A stretch of 41,193 bases of DNA. Source: Paenibacillus sp. 598K (GTDB lineage Bacteria; Bacillota; Bacilli; Paenibacillales; Paenibacillaceae). How positions within the stretch are numbered: position 1 is the first letter of the stretch; each line of letters opens with the position of its first letter. Location of the stretch: assembly GCF_003851045.1 (NCBI RefSeq), contig NZ_BFBX01000032.1, positions 55,172 to 96,364 on the forward strand, in the 5' to 3' direction. The notes beneath the pieces were generated by a model that was given only the letters and a program-made list of their open reading frames with translations, made no database searches and was not told the origin of the DNA. Below, piece after piece: positions 23,486-31,553 of this stretch. A program made the position numbers and the translations under genes.

Positions 23486-25711
23486 TTATGAGCTGCAGCT
23501 TTCGCAGTCGTCGACTTCCAGACTCTTGTTACGGACGTAGTAGACGGTTTTGAGTCCGTTCTTCCAGGCTGCCATGTAAAGGTCCAGGAACTCCTTGGCC
23601 GAGTAGTTCGGCGTGATGTACAGGTTAAAGGATTGTGCCTGATCGATGTGGCGCTGGCGCTTGCCGGCGGCCTTGATGCTCCAGTGCTGATCGATATGGT
23701 GCGCTTCCTTGTAAAACCAGAACGTCGCATCGCTAAGATTCGGCGCCGTTTGCGGGATGACCGCGTTTTTCTTCTCCTCGACGAAAAACTTGTTGAAGAT
23801 CGGGTCGATGCCCGCCGTCGAGCCGGCGATCAGCGACGTCGATGCGGTCGGCGCGATCGCGAACATCCAGGCGTTGCGGACGCCGTGCTCGGCGACCTGC
23901 GCCTTCAGCTCCAGCCACTCGGGGCTCGTATAGTCGCGCTGCTCGAAGTAGGCGCCGGTCTGCCATTCGCTGCCCTCGAATACCGGATACGCGCCTTTCT
24001 CCTTGGCGATGCTCATCGATGCCTTGACGGCGCAGTAGTTGATCCACTCGTAGAGCTCGTCCACCCGCGTCAGATGCTCCTCGCTCTCCCAGGCGATGCT
24101 GTTCAAGGCGAGCCACTGATGATAGCCGCTTGTGCCGAGGCCGACGGCGCGGTACTTCTTGTTGGTGATCTCTGCTTGCGGCACAGGATAGTGGTTCAGG
24201 TCGATGACGTTGTCCATCATCCGCATCTGGCAGGTAACGACCTCCTCGATCTCTTCCTTGGTGCGCGTGCGGCCCAGGTTAAGCGAGGAGAGGTTGCAGA
24301 CGACATAGTCGCCGCTCTTGATCTGCGTCGTGATGATGCCGTCCTCGTGCGTCGTCTGGATGAACTCGGTCGGGCTCATGTTCTGGCAGATCTCGGTGCA
24401 CAGGTTGGAGCAGTAGACGATGCCCTTGTGCTTGTTCGGGTTGGCGCGGTTGACCGTGTCGCGGTAGAAGATGAACGGCGTGCCCGTCTCGAACGAGCTG
24501 GTCAGGATCTTCTTCATAATCTCGATCGCCGGCACTTCCTCGCGGCTCAGCGATTCATTGGCGACGCAAGCCTCGTAGCGAGCTTCCCACTCCTCGCCCC
24601 AAGCGTCCTCAAGCGACCAGCCCATATATTCGCGCACCTCGAGCGGGTCGAACAGACACCAGGTCTCGCGTTCCTCGACCTTGCGCATGAACAGATCGGG
24701 GATGCAGACGCCAGGGAAGATGTCATGCGCCTTCATCCGGTCGTCGCCGTTGTTGGTCTTCAGGTTCAGGAAGTCAAAGATATCCTTGTGCCAGACATCC
24801 AGATAGATGGCGACGGCGCCGGAGCGTACGCCGAGCTGGTCGACTGCAACCGCCGTGTTGTTGTAGTTTTTGATCCACGGCACGACGCCGCCGGCGACGC
24901 CCTTGTATCCGCGGATGTTGGAGCCGCGGCTGCGTACCTTGCCGATGTAGATGCCCATGCCGCCGCCGAACTTCGATACTTGCGCGAAGCTGGAGTCGAC
25001 ATGATAGATGCCCCACAGATTGTCCGGCACCGTATCGATAAAGCAGCTCGAGAGCTGGTGGAACGGCTTGCGCGCATTGGCCAGCGTTGGCGTAGCGACC
25101 GTCATTTGGAGGCGGCTCAGGACGTCGTAGAATTTTTTGGCCCAGTGGAGCTTGTCCTGCTCCTTCATCGCCAGATGCATCGCCACGCCCATGAACATCT
25201 CCTGCGGCAGCTCGAGGATATCGCCGCCGTAGCCCTTGATCAGATAGCGGTCGGCGAGCGTCTTCAGGCCGATATAGTTGAAGAGATAGTCGCGCTCCGG
25301 CACGATGTAGTTGCCCAGCTCCTGGATTTCTTCGCGGCTGTAATGCTCGAGAATATAGGCTCCGTACAGCTTCTTGTCGGTCAGGTAGGTGAGCAGCGAG
25401 TAGAAGTCGCCATAACCGAAATAGCCGTACTTGCGATTAATTTGCGATTCTTTGTATAGATCGTATACGAGCAGCTTGGCTGCGACATACTGCCAGTTAG
25501 GCTGCTCGATGCTCGTCTTCTCGACGGCGACCTGGATGAGCGTGCGCTGTACTTCCTTAGTCGTAATATTGTTGCGGAAGTAAGGGAGCAGCGCCGTCTC
25601 GAGCTCCAGCGGGTCGCAGCCTTCAAAGTCGACGCAGGCAAAATCGATGACCTTTTTCAGCTTGGAGAAGATGAGTTCTTCCTTCTGGCCATTACGTTTG
25701 ATAATATCCAA
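23486..25711 (-). CDS. nrdA: Ribonucleotide reductase class I, large (alpha) subunit
   Basis: Catalytic subunit reducing ribonucleoside diphosphates to deoxyribonucleotides. The 741-residue protein starts with an ATP-cone allosteric domain (residues 1 to ~90, IIKRNGQKEELIFSKLKKVI). Active-site residues are all present: redox cysteines C223 (SSCFI) and C472 (VVCNLSSLNL), N436, C438 and E440 in SNLCTEI, and the C-terminal shuttle pair C736/C739 in DCESCSS. The start is TTG, with AAGGAGTGA about 9 bases before it. Two NrdR boxes overlap its promoter. An intact ATP cone implies overall activity control by ATP/dATP. Confidence 0.95.
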   Translation of the reverse strand: MDIIKRNGQKEELIFSKLKKVIDFACVDFEGCDPLELETALLPYFRNNITTKEVQRTLIQVAVEKTSIEQPNWQYVAAKLLVYDLYKESQINRKYGYFGYGDFYSLLTYLTDKKLYGAYILEHYSREEIQELGNYIVPERDYLFNYIGLKTLADRYLIKGYGGDILELPQEMFMGVAMHLAMKEQDKLHWAKKFYDVLSRLQMTVATPTLANARKPFHQLSSCFIDTVPDNLWGIYHVDSSFAQVSKFGGGMGIYIGKVRSRGSNIRGYKGVAGGVVPWIKNYNNTAVAVDQLGVRSGAVAIYLDVWHKDIFDFLNLKTNNGDDRMKAHDIFPGVCIPDLFMRKVEERETWCLFDPLEVREYMGWSLEDAWGEEWEARYEACVANESLSREEVPAIEIMKKILTSSFETGTPFIFYRDTVNRANPNKHKGIVYCSNLCTEICQNMSPTEFIQTTHEDGIITTQIKSGDYVVCNLSSLNLGRTRTKEEIEEVVTCQMRMMDNVIDLNHYPVPQAEITNKKYRAVGLGTSGYHQWLALNSIAWESEEHLTRVDELYEWINYCAVKASMSIAKEKGAYPVFEGSEWQTGAYFEQRDYTSPEWLELKAQVAEHGVRNAWMFAIAPTASTSLIAGSTAGIDPIFNKFFVEEKKNAVIPQTAPNLSDATFWFYKEAHHIDQHWSIKAAGKRQRHIDQAQSFNLYITPNYSAKEFLDLYMAAWKNGLKTVYYVRNKSLEVDDCESCSS

Positions 25712-25760
25712 TTGCTAGTGTCACTCCTTATGTAAGGACTCTCCTGAAAGAGACCATAAG

Positions 25761-25776
25761 ATACAATATATTGTAG
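25761..25776 (-). promoter_or_regulatory. NrdR box 1
   Basis: The core CAATATATTG (25764-25773) matches the NrdR core CWATATATWG at all ten positions and extends to a 14-base palindrome, TACAATATATTGTA. It covers the -10 of the nrdA promoter. Confidence 0.85.
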
Positions 25777-25798
25777 CATGATTGAAATCAGGGCCCAA
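25770..25798 (-). promoter_or_regulatory. nrdAB promoter
   Basis: On the minus strand, TTGGGC (25793-25798) and TACAAT (25770-25775) are separated by 17 bases. The -10 is good, the -35 weak. Both elements overlap NrdR boxes. Confidence 0.6.
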
Positions 25799-25808
25799 GA
25801 TATTGCGA
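25793..25808 (-). promoter_or_regulatory. NrdR box 2
   Basis: The core CAAGATATTG (25796-25805) matches the NrdR core at 9 of 10 positions. Its centre lies 32 bases from that of box 1, the spacing (about three helical turns) typical of paired NrdR sites. It covers the -35. Confidence 0.75.
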
Positions 25809-25953
25809 TATTCAAGAAAAGGGACAATTCCCTCGCAAGCTTCCATTGTACCCGAAAGCGCGGGATTGTTCAATCTTTTGCCTTGGTAAAGTGTGGCTGG
25901 AAATAGTAAACTAGCAAGAGATAAGGCAAAGATTTGAGAGGAAGTGTATCCTT

Positions 25954-27615
25954 GTGAACAGTTATGCACTAGCGCCGCGCTCGAGCGGACTGAGATACAC
26001 GCTGCTGCTGACGGTCGTCGCTATGCTGCTCTGCGGCTGGCTCATCGGCCCGCAGTCGGTCGCTGCCCATGCGTCGGTCGAGACGTACAGTCCAGAGCCC
26101 GGGGCCCGGATGGAGACCGGGCCAGCAGAGGTGAAGATCGGCTTCAACGAGCCGATCGAGACGCAGCTCGGCTCGCTGCGCGTGCTCGACTCGAGATCCG
26201 AGCCGGTGACAGGCGAGCGAGCCATCGTCTCGGACGATCGGACGATGATCTCGCTGGCGCTGCCCGCGCTGTCCGAGGGCGTTTACACGGTAGCTTACAA
26301 CGTCATCTCCGCCGACGGGCACCCGGTTAGCGGCACGTACGTCTTCGTCGTCGGCGATCCGCCGGGCGGTCGCGACGCTTCGTCCTTCAACCTGCACGAG
26401 CAGATGGGCCATAGCGGCCACGCCGCGTCGACGCAGCTGACGACGGGCGAGTTCGCCCTGTACGGCTCGCGTATCCTGTATTACCTGGCGCTGCTGCTCG
26501 TCTCGGGCGTTATGCTCTGGTACGCGATGCTGCGGGCCAAAAACGACGTCCTGCTCTCCGTCTTCCGCACCTGGGGGCGCTGGCTGACGCTCGCCTACGC
26601 GGCCGGCTCGCTGCTCTATGTGCTCGCTCATGCCAGCGAGCTTATGGAGGGCCAGCCGGCGGACGATTGGCTGCGACTGTTCACGCGGACGGAGATCGGA
26701 CTGACCTGGGCGGCGATCATCGCCGTCGCGCTGCTCGGCTTCCTCATACTAAGGGCAGGCCGCCTGCTGCGCGGGATCTGGGCGCTGGCCGCGCTCGGAC
26801 TGGAGGCCTGGAGCGGTCATGCCGCCGCCTATGAGCCGCTGACGTATGCGATCGGGCTCAATCTGGTCCATATCGTCGCCTCAGCGGTATGGGCGGGCGG
26901 GCTGTTGTTCCTGCTCGCGCTTTGGTTCGAGGAGCGCAAGGACGCTGGGCGCTTCGCCGAGAAGTTCACGACAGCTGCGTGGATCTCGATCCTGCTGCTG
27001 ACGGTGACAGGGGTCCTGTCGGCGCTGCTGTTCCTGCCGAGCTTCGACTATCTGTTCTATACGGCATGGGGGGCGCTGCTCATCATCAAGACCGGCTTCG
27101 TGCTGCTGGTCGTCGCTGTCGGCGCTTGGCTGCGCATCCGGGTGAAGCGGGGCGATCTGCCGGAAGGCCGGCTGCTGAAGGCAGACGTGGCCCTGATGGC
27201 GCTGATCATCGCGGTCGTCGGCATCTTCACCTATATCAGTCCATTGCCAGCCAACGAACCGGTGTCCGAGCATCAGATGGGGACAGAGATGCACATCACG
27301 CTGCGCATCACGCCCAACGTGCCGGGCGCGGACAATCAGTTCATCGTCAAGGTGTGGCTGCCGGAGGAGTCGGGCCAGCCCAAGTCGGTGTCGTTGACGC
27401 TGCATTCGCTAAGCCAGCCGGAGCTGGGCGGCATCGAGGTGCCGATCGAGGTGTTCGAGGACGACGAGGTCGACGCATTCACCGGTTATGCCAAGGCGAC
27501 CTACCGGGCCACCGGCAGATATATCCCGTTCGCTGGCGAATGGCAGGCACAGATGAGGGTACGCGATAAGGACGACATCGAGCGGGTTCATGAAGAGGTG
27601 TTCCGCAACTACTGA
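25954..27615 (+). CDS. ycnJ: CopC-CopD fusion copper protein, YcnJ type
   Basis: Membrane protein for copper uptake or handling. The 553 residues contain a signal sequence ending at VAA before HASVETYSPEPG, so the mature protein starts with the copper-binding histidine of the CopC domain (~39-135, with DGHPVSGTYVFVV); a His-rich link (HEQMGHSGHAA) follows, then a CopD domain with about eight membrane helices (~165-435). The last ~120 residues form an extracytoplasmic domain of YtkA/FixH type. This order matches B. subtilis YcnJ. The start is GTG, with AGAGGAAG 9 bases before it. The histidine kinase, regulator and ycnI follow. Confidence 0.92.
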   Translation: MNSYALAPRSSGLRYTLLLTVVAMLLCGWLIGPQSVAAHASVETYSPEPGARMETGPAEVKIGFNEPIETQLGSLRVLDSRSEPVTGERAIVSDDRTMISLALPALSEGVYTVAYNVISADGHPVSGTYVFVVGDPPGGRDASSFNLHEQMGHSGHAASTQLTTGEFALYGSRILYYLALLLVSGVMLWYAMLRAKNDVLLSVFRTWGRWLTLAYAAGSLLYVLAHASELMEGQPADDWLRLFTRTEIGLTWAAIIAVALLGFLILRAGRLLRGIWALAALGLEAWSGHAAAYEPLTYAIGLNLVHIVASAVWAGGLLFLLALWFEERKDAGRFAEKFTTAAWISILLLTVTGVLSALLFLPSFDYLFYTAWGALLIIKTGFVLLVVAVGAWLRIRVKRGDLPEGRLLKADVALMALIIAVVGIFTYISPLPANEPVSEHQMGTEMHITLRITPNVPGADNQFIVKVWLPEESGQPKSVSLTLHSLSQPELGGIEVPIEVFEDDEVDAFTGYAKATYRATGRYIPFAGEWQAQMRVRDKDDIERVHEEVFRNY

Positions 27616-27664
27616 TGCATATCATCACCGTCTCTGGCGGCGACGATCAAGGAGGGGGTGCGGC

Positions 27665-28501
27665 ATGTCGTATCAACAGATCAAATGGCTCATCTTGTGG
27701 ATTCCGACGCTGACGATCGGCATCTGGGAGTATCTCCGTCATACGGTGCTGCTGCCCTATCTGTCGATGGAGCTGGGCAATCTGCTGTCGCCGTTTATCG
27801 TCTTCGCGGTAACGGTGACCTTGCTCCGCAAGCTGTTCCGCAAGCTGGAGACAACACAGGAGACGCTGCGGCGCGAGCAGTCGCTGAAGGCTGCGCTGGA
27901 GGAGCGCGAGCAACTCGCCCGGGAGTTGCATGACGGCATCTCGCAGTCGCTGTTCCTGCTCTCGGTCAAGCTGGATCGCCTGGAACAGACGGACAGCAAG
28001 TCGGAGGCGCAGGAGCAGACGCGCCAGATCCGCAGCACCGTACGCCATGTTTATGAGGATGTTCGGCAGTCGCTGGCTGCGCTCAAGGAAGCGCCGGTTG
28101 TCACCGACCTCTCCTGGACGCAATCGGTACGGACGCTGGCAGCGGATATCGAGAGCGTCAGCTGTGTCCGGGTCATGCTGGATTGGCGGCTCTCGGACGC
28201 CCTGCTCTCCGCCAGAGAGAAGGTCGAGCTGTTGTCCATCGTCCGCGAAGCGCTGCTCAATGTGCAGAAGCATGCGCAGGCGACCGAGGCGGCGGTAAGC
28301 TGTCGCGCACACGAGCAAGGCTTCAGTTGCGAAATCCGGGACAACGGCATCGGACTGCGGGAGGAGCGCCGCCGGGCAGCGGGCTGCTACGGTCTGCGTA
28401 TGATGGAGAGCCGGGCAGAGGCGATGGGCTGGCAGTTGACCATCGAGAGCGGACAAGGGACGGCAGTACGGATCGAGAGCAAGGGTGGTGCCCGCCGATG
28501 A
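27665..28501 (+). CDS. Sensor histidine kinase, HisKA_3/NarL-partner type
   Basis: A 278-residue membrane kinase. Two hydrophobic segments (about 8-22 and 38-55) flank a very short external loop (~15 residues), so there is no sizeable extracytoplasmic sensor; signal input probably comes within the membrane or from a partner protein. A coiled linker follows, then the dimerisation/phosphorylation helix with phospho-acceptor H89 in ARELHDGISQSLF, the N box REALLNVQKHAQAT and the G box DNGIGL. The frame continues upstream to 27590 inside ycnJ, but GGAGGGGG right before the ATG at 27665 decides the start. The end overlaps the regulator gene by 4 bases (ATGA). Its position after ycnJ suggests a copper or redox signal. 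Confidence 0.9.
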   Translation: MSYQQIKWLILWIPTLTIGIWEYLRHTVLLPYLSMELGNLLSPFIVFAVTVTLLRKLFRKLETTQETLRREQSLKAALEEREQLARELHDGISQSLFLLSVKLDRLEQTDSKSEAQEQTRQIRSTVRHVYEDVRQSLAALKEAPVVTDLSWTQSVRTLAADIESVSCVRVMLDWRLSDALLSAREKVELLSIVREALLNVQKHAQATEAAVSCRAHEQGFSCEIRDNGIGLREERRRAAGCYGLRMMESRAEAMGWQLTIESGQGTAVRIESKGGARR

Positions 28502-29313
28502 CCAATCACAATACGGCGGCGCGGCGGCGTGTCCGGCTGCTGCTCGTCGATGATCATCCGCATGGCCGCGAAGGAATGCGGATGATCGTCGAGGGCGATC
28601 CGCTCTTCGAGATTGTCGGCGAAGCGGCCAGCGGAGAGGAAGCGCTCGCCATGAATGAGCGGCTCGCGCCTGAGATGATCCTGATGGATATTAGCATGCC
28701 GGGGATCGGCGGCCTGGAGGCGACGCGTCGAATCAAGGCGGCGAGTCCCGAGGTGAAGATCGTCATGGTCACTGTCTCCGATGACATCACGCATCTGTTC
28801 GAGGCGCTGAGGCGCGGCGCGCAAGGTTATCTGCTCAAAAATCTGACCGCCTCCTCCTGGCTGGAATATCTAAGCGCGGTCGCGGTCGATGAAGCGCCGA
28901 TGTCGAAGGGGCTGGCGATGCGGCTGCTCCAGGAGTTCGCGTCGGGGGGCGAGGAGCCGCCGCTGGCCCGGCACGAGGCGTCCGGGACAACGCGGCCCAA
29001 GAGCGATGCAGCCGAGACAATGGGGCCCGGCGGCATGACGGCGGTCGGACGACCACATTTCCGCGCGCAGCTCCCAGCGCGCCCGCCCAAGAGCGCGGCG
29101 CTCGGCACGACGCCGCTCACGCCGCGCGAGCTGGAGGTGCTGGAGCGGGTGGCGCATGGCGAGTCGAACCGCGAGATCGCGGAGAGCTTCGGCATCTCGG
29201 AGCACACGGTCAAAAATCACCTCAAGCATATTCTGCAAAAGCTCCATCTGGCGAATCGCGTGCAGCTGACGAGATATGCCTACGAGCAGGGATATGTGAA
29301 CCGACGCGAGTGA
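28498..29313 (+). CDS. NarL/FixJ-family response regulator
   Basis: A 271-residue DNA-binding regulator, partner of the kinase it overlaps. The receiver domain spans ~12-130, with the acidic pair D18/D19 in VDDH and phospho-acceptor D64 in MDISMPGIGG. The LuxR-type helix-turn-helix spans ~205-268 (LTPRELEVLERVAHGESNREIAESFGISEHTVKNHLKHILQKL; quoted motif positions rather than a continuous claim). Family members are usually 210-225 residues; here a Gly/Pro/Ala-rich linker of about 65 residues separates the domains. Likely targets are ycnJ and ycnI; phased CACAA/GTCAC repeats stand right after this gene, before ycnI. Confidence 0.92.
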   Translation: MTNHNTAARRRVRLLLVDDHPHGREGMRMIVEGDPLFEIVGEAASGEEALAMNERLAPEMILMDISMPGIGGLEATRRIKAASPEVKIVMVTVSDDITHLFEALRRGAQGYLLKNLTASSWLEYLSAVAVDEAPMSKGLAMRLLQEFASGGEEPPLARHEASGTTRPKSDAAETMGPGGMTAVGRPHFRAQLPARPPKSAALGTTPLTPRELEVLERVAHGESNREIAESFGISEHTVKNHLKHILQKLHLANRVQLTRYAYEQGYVNRRE

Positions 29314-29320
29314 GCATGGA

Positions 29321-29395
29321 CACAACGTCGGTCACAATGCTGTCACGGATATAGCCCTTACGAGTCATGCGAAATACAGTCGGGCAAGCTATACT
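29321..29395 (+). promoter_or_regulatory. ycnI promoter region with phased repeats
   Basis: CACAA occurs at 29321-29325 and 29333-29337, and GTCAC at 29331-29335 and 29342-29346, so related CAC cores recur about every 11-12 bases on one helix face. A -10-like TATACT lies at 29390-29395 without a good -35, as expected of an activated promoter. Binding by the adjacent NarL-type regulator is an inference. Confidence 0.4.
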
Positions 29396-29443
29396 CGTGC
29401 TAGAAACCGGATCGACCGATTACGAACAGGGGGATGAACAACA

Positions 29444-30169
29444 TTGAGTAGAAGACGGATCAGCGTCAGCATCCTGCTGACAGCAGTGACCTTGCTGTTG
29501 TGGGCAAGCGTGGCCAGCGCACATGTAACCGTGCAGCCGCAGGAAGTGGCGAGAGGCTCGTACGAGGTGTTCACGGTGCGCGTGCCAAGCGAGACGAAGG
29601 ATACCCATACCGTCGAGGTGCGGGTAGCTGTGCCGGATGGCGTCAATATTACCCGTACCGAGCCGAAGCCTGGCTGGACGACTGAGCTGGAGCGCGAGGA
29701 CAACCGGATCGTCAGCGTCGCATGGAAGGCAGAGGGCGAAGGGCTGGCGGACACGGAGTTCGCAGAGTTCCGCATGCAGGGGCGGGTGGCCGACGATGCG
29801 ACCGAGCTGGTCTGGCGCGCTTACCAGACGTACGCGGACGGCAGTCTCGCCGAGTGGATCGGCGCGCCGGACACCGGCTCGCCGATGCCGGCCTCGCTGA
29901 CCAAGGTCGTCGAGGGCGCGGCGCAGAGCGACGGCCATAGTCATGGCGGCGCATCCACCGACGCAGGTACGCCTGCAGGAGAGTCGCCCGCCAACGCAGG
30001 CGAAGCCTCCGGCAACGCAGACGCGGCCGCAGGGGAGACGCCAGAGCAAGGGTCGGAGCTTGCCGGCACGTCCAACTTCAGCAAGGTGACGCTTGGGATC
30101 GCCATTTTGGCTGTGGTTCTGGCAGCGCTGGCGCTGTTGGTGGTGATGATGCGCGGCCGCAAGGCCTAG
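29444..30169 (+). CDS. ycnI: YcnI-family copper-binding membrane-anchored protein (DUF1775)
   Basis: A 241-residue exported protein. The signal sequence ends at ASA before HVTVQPQEVARGSY, leaving an N-terminal histidine as described for the copper site of B. subtilis YcnI. The DUF1775 beta-sandwich covers ~27-150 (FTVRVPSETKD, GWTTELEREDNRIVSVAWKAEG, FRMQGRVADD). A low-complexity Gly/Ala/Asp/His region (~165-205, with DGHSHGG) leads to a C-terminal membrane helix (~212-234) and a basic tail. The start is TTG; the upstream ATG at 29434 runs into a stop after five codons, and AGGGGGAT provides the ribosome site. It completes the copper module. Confidence 0.9.
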   Translation: MSRRRISVSILLTAVTLLLWASVASAHVTVQPQEVARGSYEVFTVRVPSETKDTHTVEVRVAVPDGVNITRTEPKPGWTTELEREDNRIVSVAWKAEGEGLADTEFAEFRMQGRVADDATELVWRAYQTYADGSLAEWIGAPDTGSPMPASLTKVVEGAAQSDGHSHGGASTDAGTPAGESPANAGEASGNADAAAGETPEQGSELAGTSNFSKVTLGIAILAVVLAALALLVVMMRGRKA

Positions 30170-30470
30170 TCGTTCGTTCGACATTCGGGGACAAAGGCCG
30201 GATAGCGATAAATGCAAAAGTACCTTTATTTTCCGCGAAACGGGATGGAAATGCGATATCAGGATCGTGACACTAGAGCGGCGCAGGACATGCGACTGCC
30301 CCACGCGCAAGCGGCCGGTTAAGCGGTATGGCTCTCCTTCACAGCGAAGGAGAGCTTTTTTGGATGTTCCGCCCGAAAATGTATGAAACGCATGGCGTGC
30401 CTGCTGCGTACTACATGATGTCAGGTTCGCATAACTATGCATACAACTAGGGAATTAGGGAGGAGAACTT
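30170..30470. other. Intergenic region between ycnI and hflK
   Basis: About 300 bases without a gene. It holds a terminator at 30331-30361. GGGGACAAAGGC at about 30188-30199 is identical to 12 bases of the left arm (minus strand) of the palindromic element at 34900-35055 and may be a remnant of that repeat. No convincing hflK promoter could be fixed. Confidence 0.5.
30331..30361 (+). terminator. Terminator of the copper module
   Basis: GCTCTCCTTC (30331-30340) and GAAGGAGAGC (30346-30355) form a perfect 10-bp stem with a 5-base loop, followed by six T. Confidence 0.92.
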
Positions 30471-31553
30471 ATGGAAGTACATGTGGGGGGAAAAGGGACA
30501 GAGCCGAACAAATTGCCGGCCATGCCGAAAAATCTGATGCGAAACATCATCATCGGCGTCGTCGTTCTCATCGCCATTTTGCTTGGTTCATCGACATTCT
30601 ATACGGTAGAGGAGCAGGAGCAGGCAGCGATCCTGAGGTTCGGCCAGTATGTGTCGACGACGGAGAGCCCGGGTCTGCACTTCAAGATGCCGTATCCGAT
30701 CGAGGAAGCGGTCATCGTACCGGCCAATCTGGAGCAGCGTATCCATATCGGCTACAAGGACCGGGGAGGCGAGGTCGTCTCGGTCGACGAGGAAGCGCTC
30801 ATGATTACCGGCGATGAGAATATCGTCTCCGCAGACGCCGTCGTCGAGTGGAAGGTGGCCAATCTGGAGCAGTATCTGTACAATATCTCCGATGCCCAGA
30901 CATTCCTGCGCAATTCGGCGATCTCGGCGATCCGCTCGGTCATCGGCGCGACCAAGCTGGACTTCGCCATCACCGATGGCAAGACGGCGATCCAGTCCGA
31001 CGTCAAGAACAAGCTGATCGAGCTGCAGGAGCAATATGAGACAGGCATCCAGATCATCGACGTCAAGTTCCAGGATATCGAGCCGCCGGTCGGCAAGGTG
31101 CAGCAAGCGTTCAAGGACGTCACTAACGCCCGCGAGCAGCGCAGCACCAAGATCAATCAGGCGCAGAAATATGTCAACGACATCCTCCCGAAGGCGCGCG
31201 GCGAAGCGCAGGCGTTGCTCGAGCAGGCGGAGGGCGAGAAGCAATCGCGTATCCTCAACGCTCAAGGCGACGTGGCCAAGTTCAACGCCATCTATAACGA
31301 GTTTGTCAAAAATCCGAATGTAACGAGCCACCGACTCGTCCTTGAGACCTTCGAAAAGGTGCTGCCTGGCGCCAAGGTCATCATTACAGACGGCGCTGGC
31401 GACACCGTCAAATATTTGCCGCTCAACGAGCTGTTGAAATCATCCGGCTCGAGCAGCTCCGGCAGCACGTCTGCGCCGAAAGCGACGACACCGCCGCCAG
31501 CCGCGCAACCGGATAGCTCCGAGGACGCCGCCACCGAGGGAGGGACACAATAA
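30471..31553 (+). CDS. hflK: HflK, SPFH/prohibitin-family membrane protein
   Basis: A 360-residue subunit of the HflKC complex, which in E. coli surrounds and modulates the membrane protease FtsH. One membrane anchor lies at about residues 25-43 (IIIGVVVLIAILLGSSTFY). The SPFH domain follows (VEEQEQAAILRFGQY, GLHFKMPYPIEEAVI, ITGDENIVSADAVVEWKV), then a helical region with IQIIDVKFQDIEPP and KARGEAQALLEQAEGEKQSR. The tail after ~330 is Ser/Pro/Thr-rich and disordered. GGGAGGAG is 5 bases before the ATG. Its stop overlaps the hflC start by one base (TAATG). B. subtilis lacks hflKC, so this pair is a genus-level difference. Confidence 0.93.
   Translation: MEVHVGGKGTEPNKLPAMPKNLMRNIIIGVVVLIAILLGSSTFYTVEEQEQAAILRFGQYVSTTESPGLHFKMPYPIEEAVIVPANLEQRIHIGYKDRGGEVVSVDEEALMITGDENIVSADAVVEWKVANLEQYLYNISDAQTFLRNSAISAIRSVIGATKLDFAITDGKTAIQSDVKNKLIELQEQYETGIQIIDVKFQDIEPPVGKVQQAFKDVTNAREQRSTKINQAQKYVNDILPKARGEAQALLEQAEGEKQSRILNAQGDVAKFNAIYNEFVKNPNVTSHRLVLETFEKVLPGAKVIITDGAGDTVKYLPLNELLKSSGSSSSGSTSAPKATTPPPAAQPDSSEDAATEGGTQ

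Noticed and set aside
23633..25459. Plus-strand open frame of 608 codons opposite nrdA
   Set aside because: nrdA has every catalytic residue, a promoter and NrdR boxes; the antisense translation has shadow-like Val/Asp/Arg composition.
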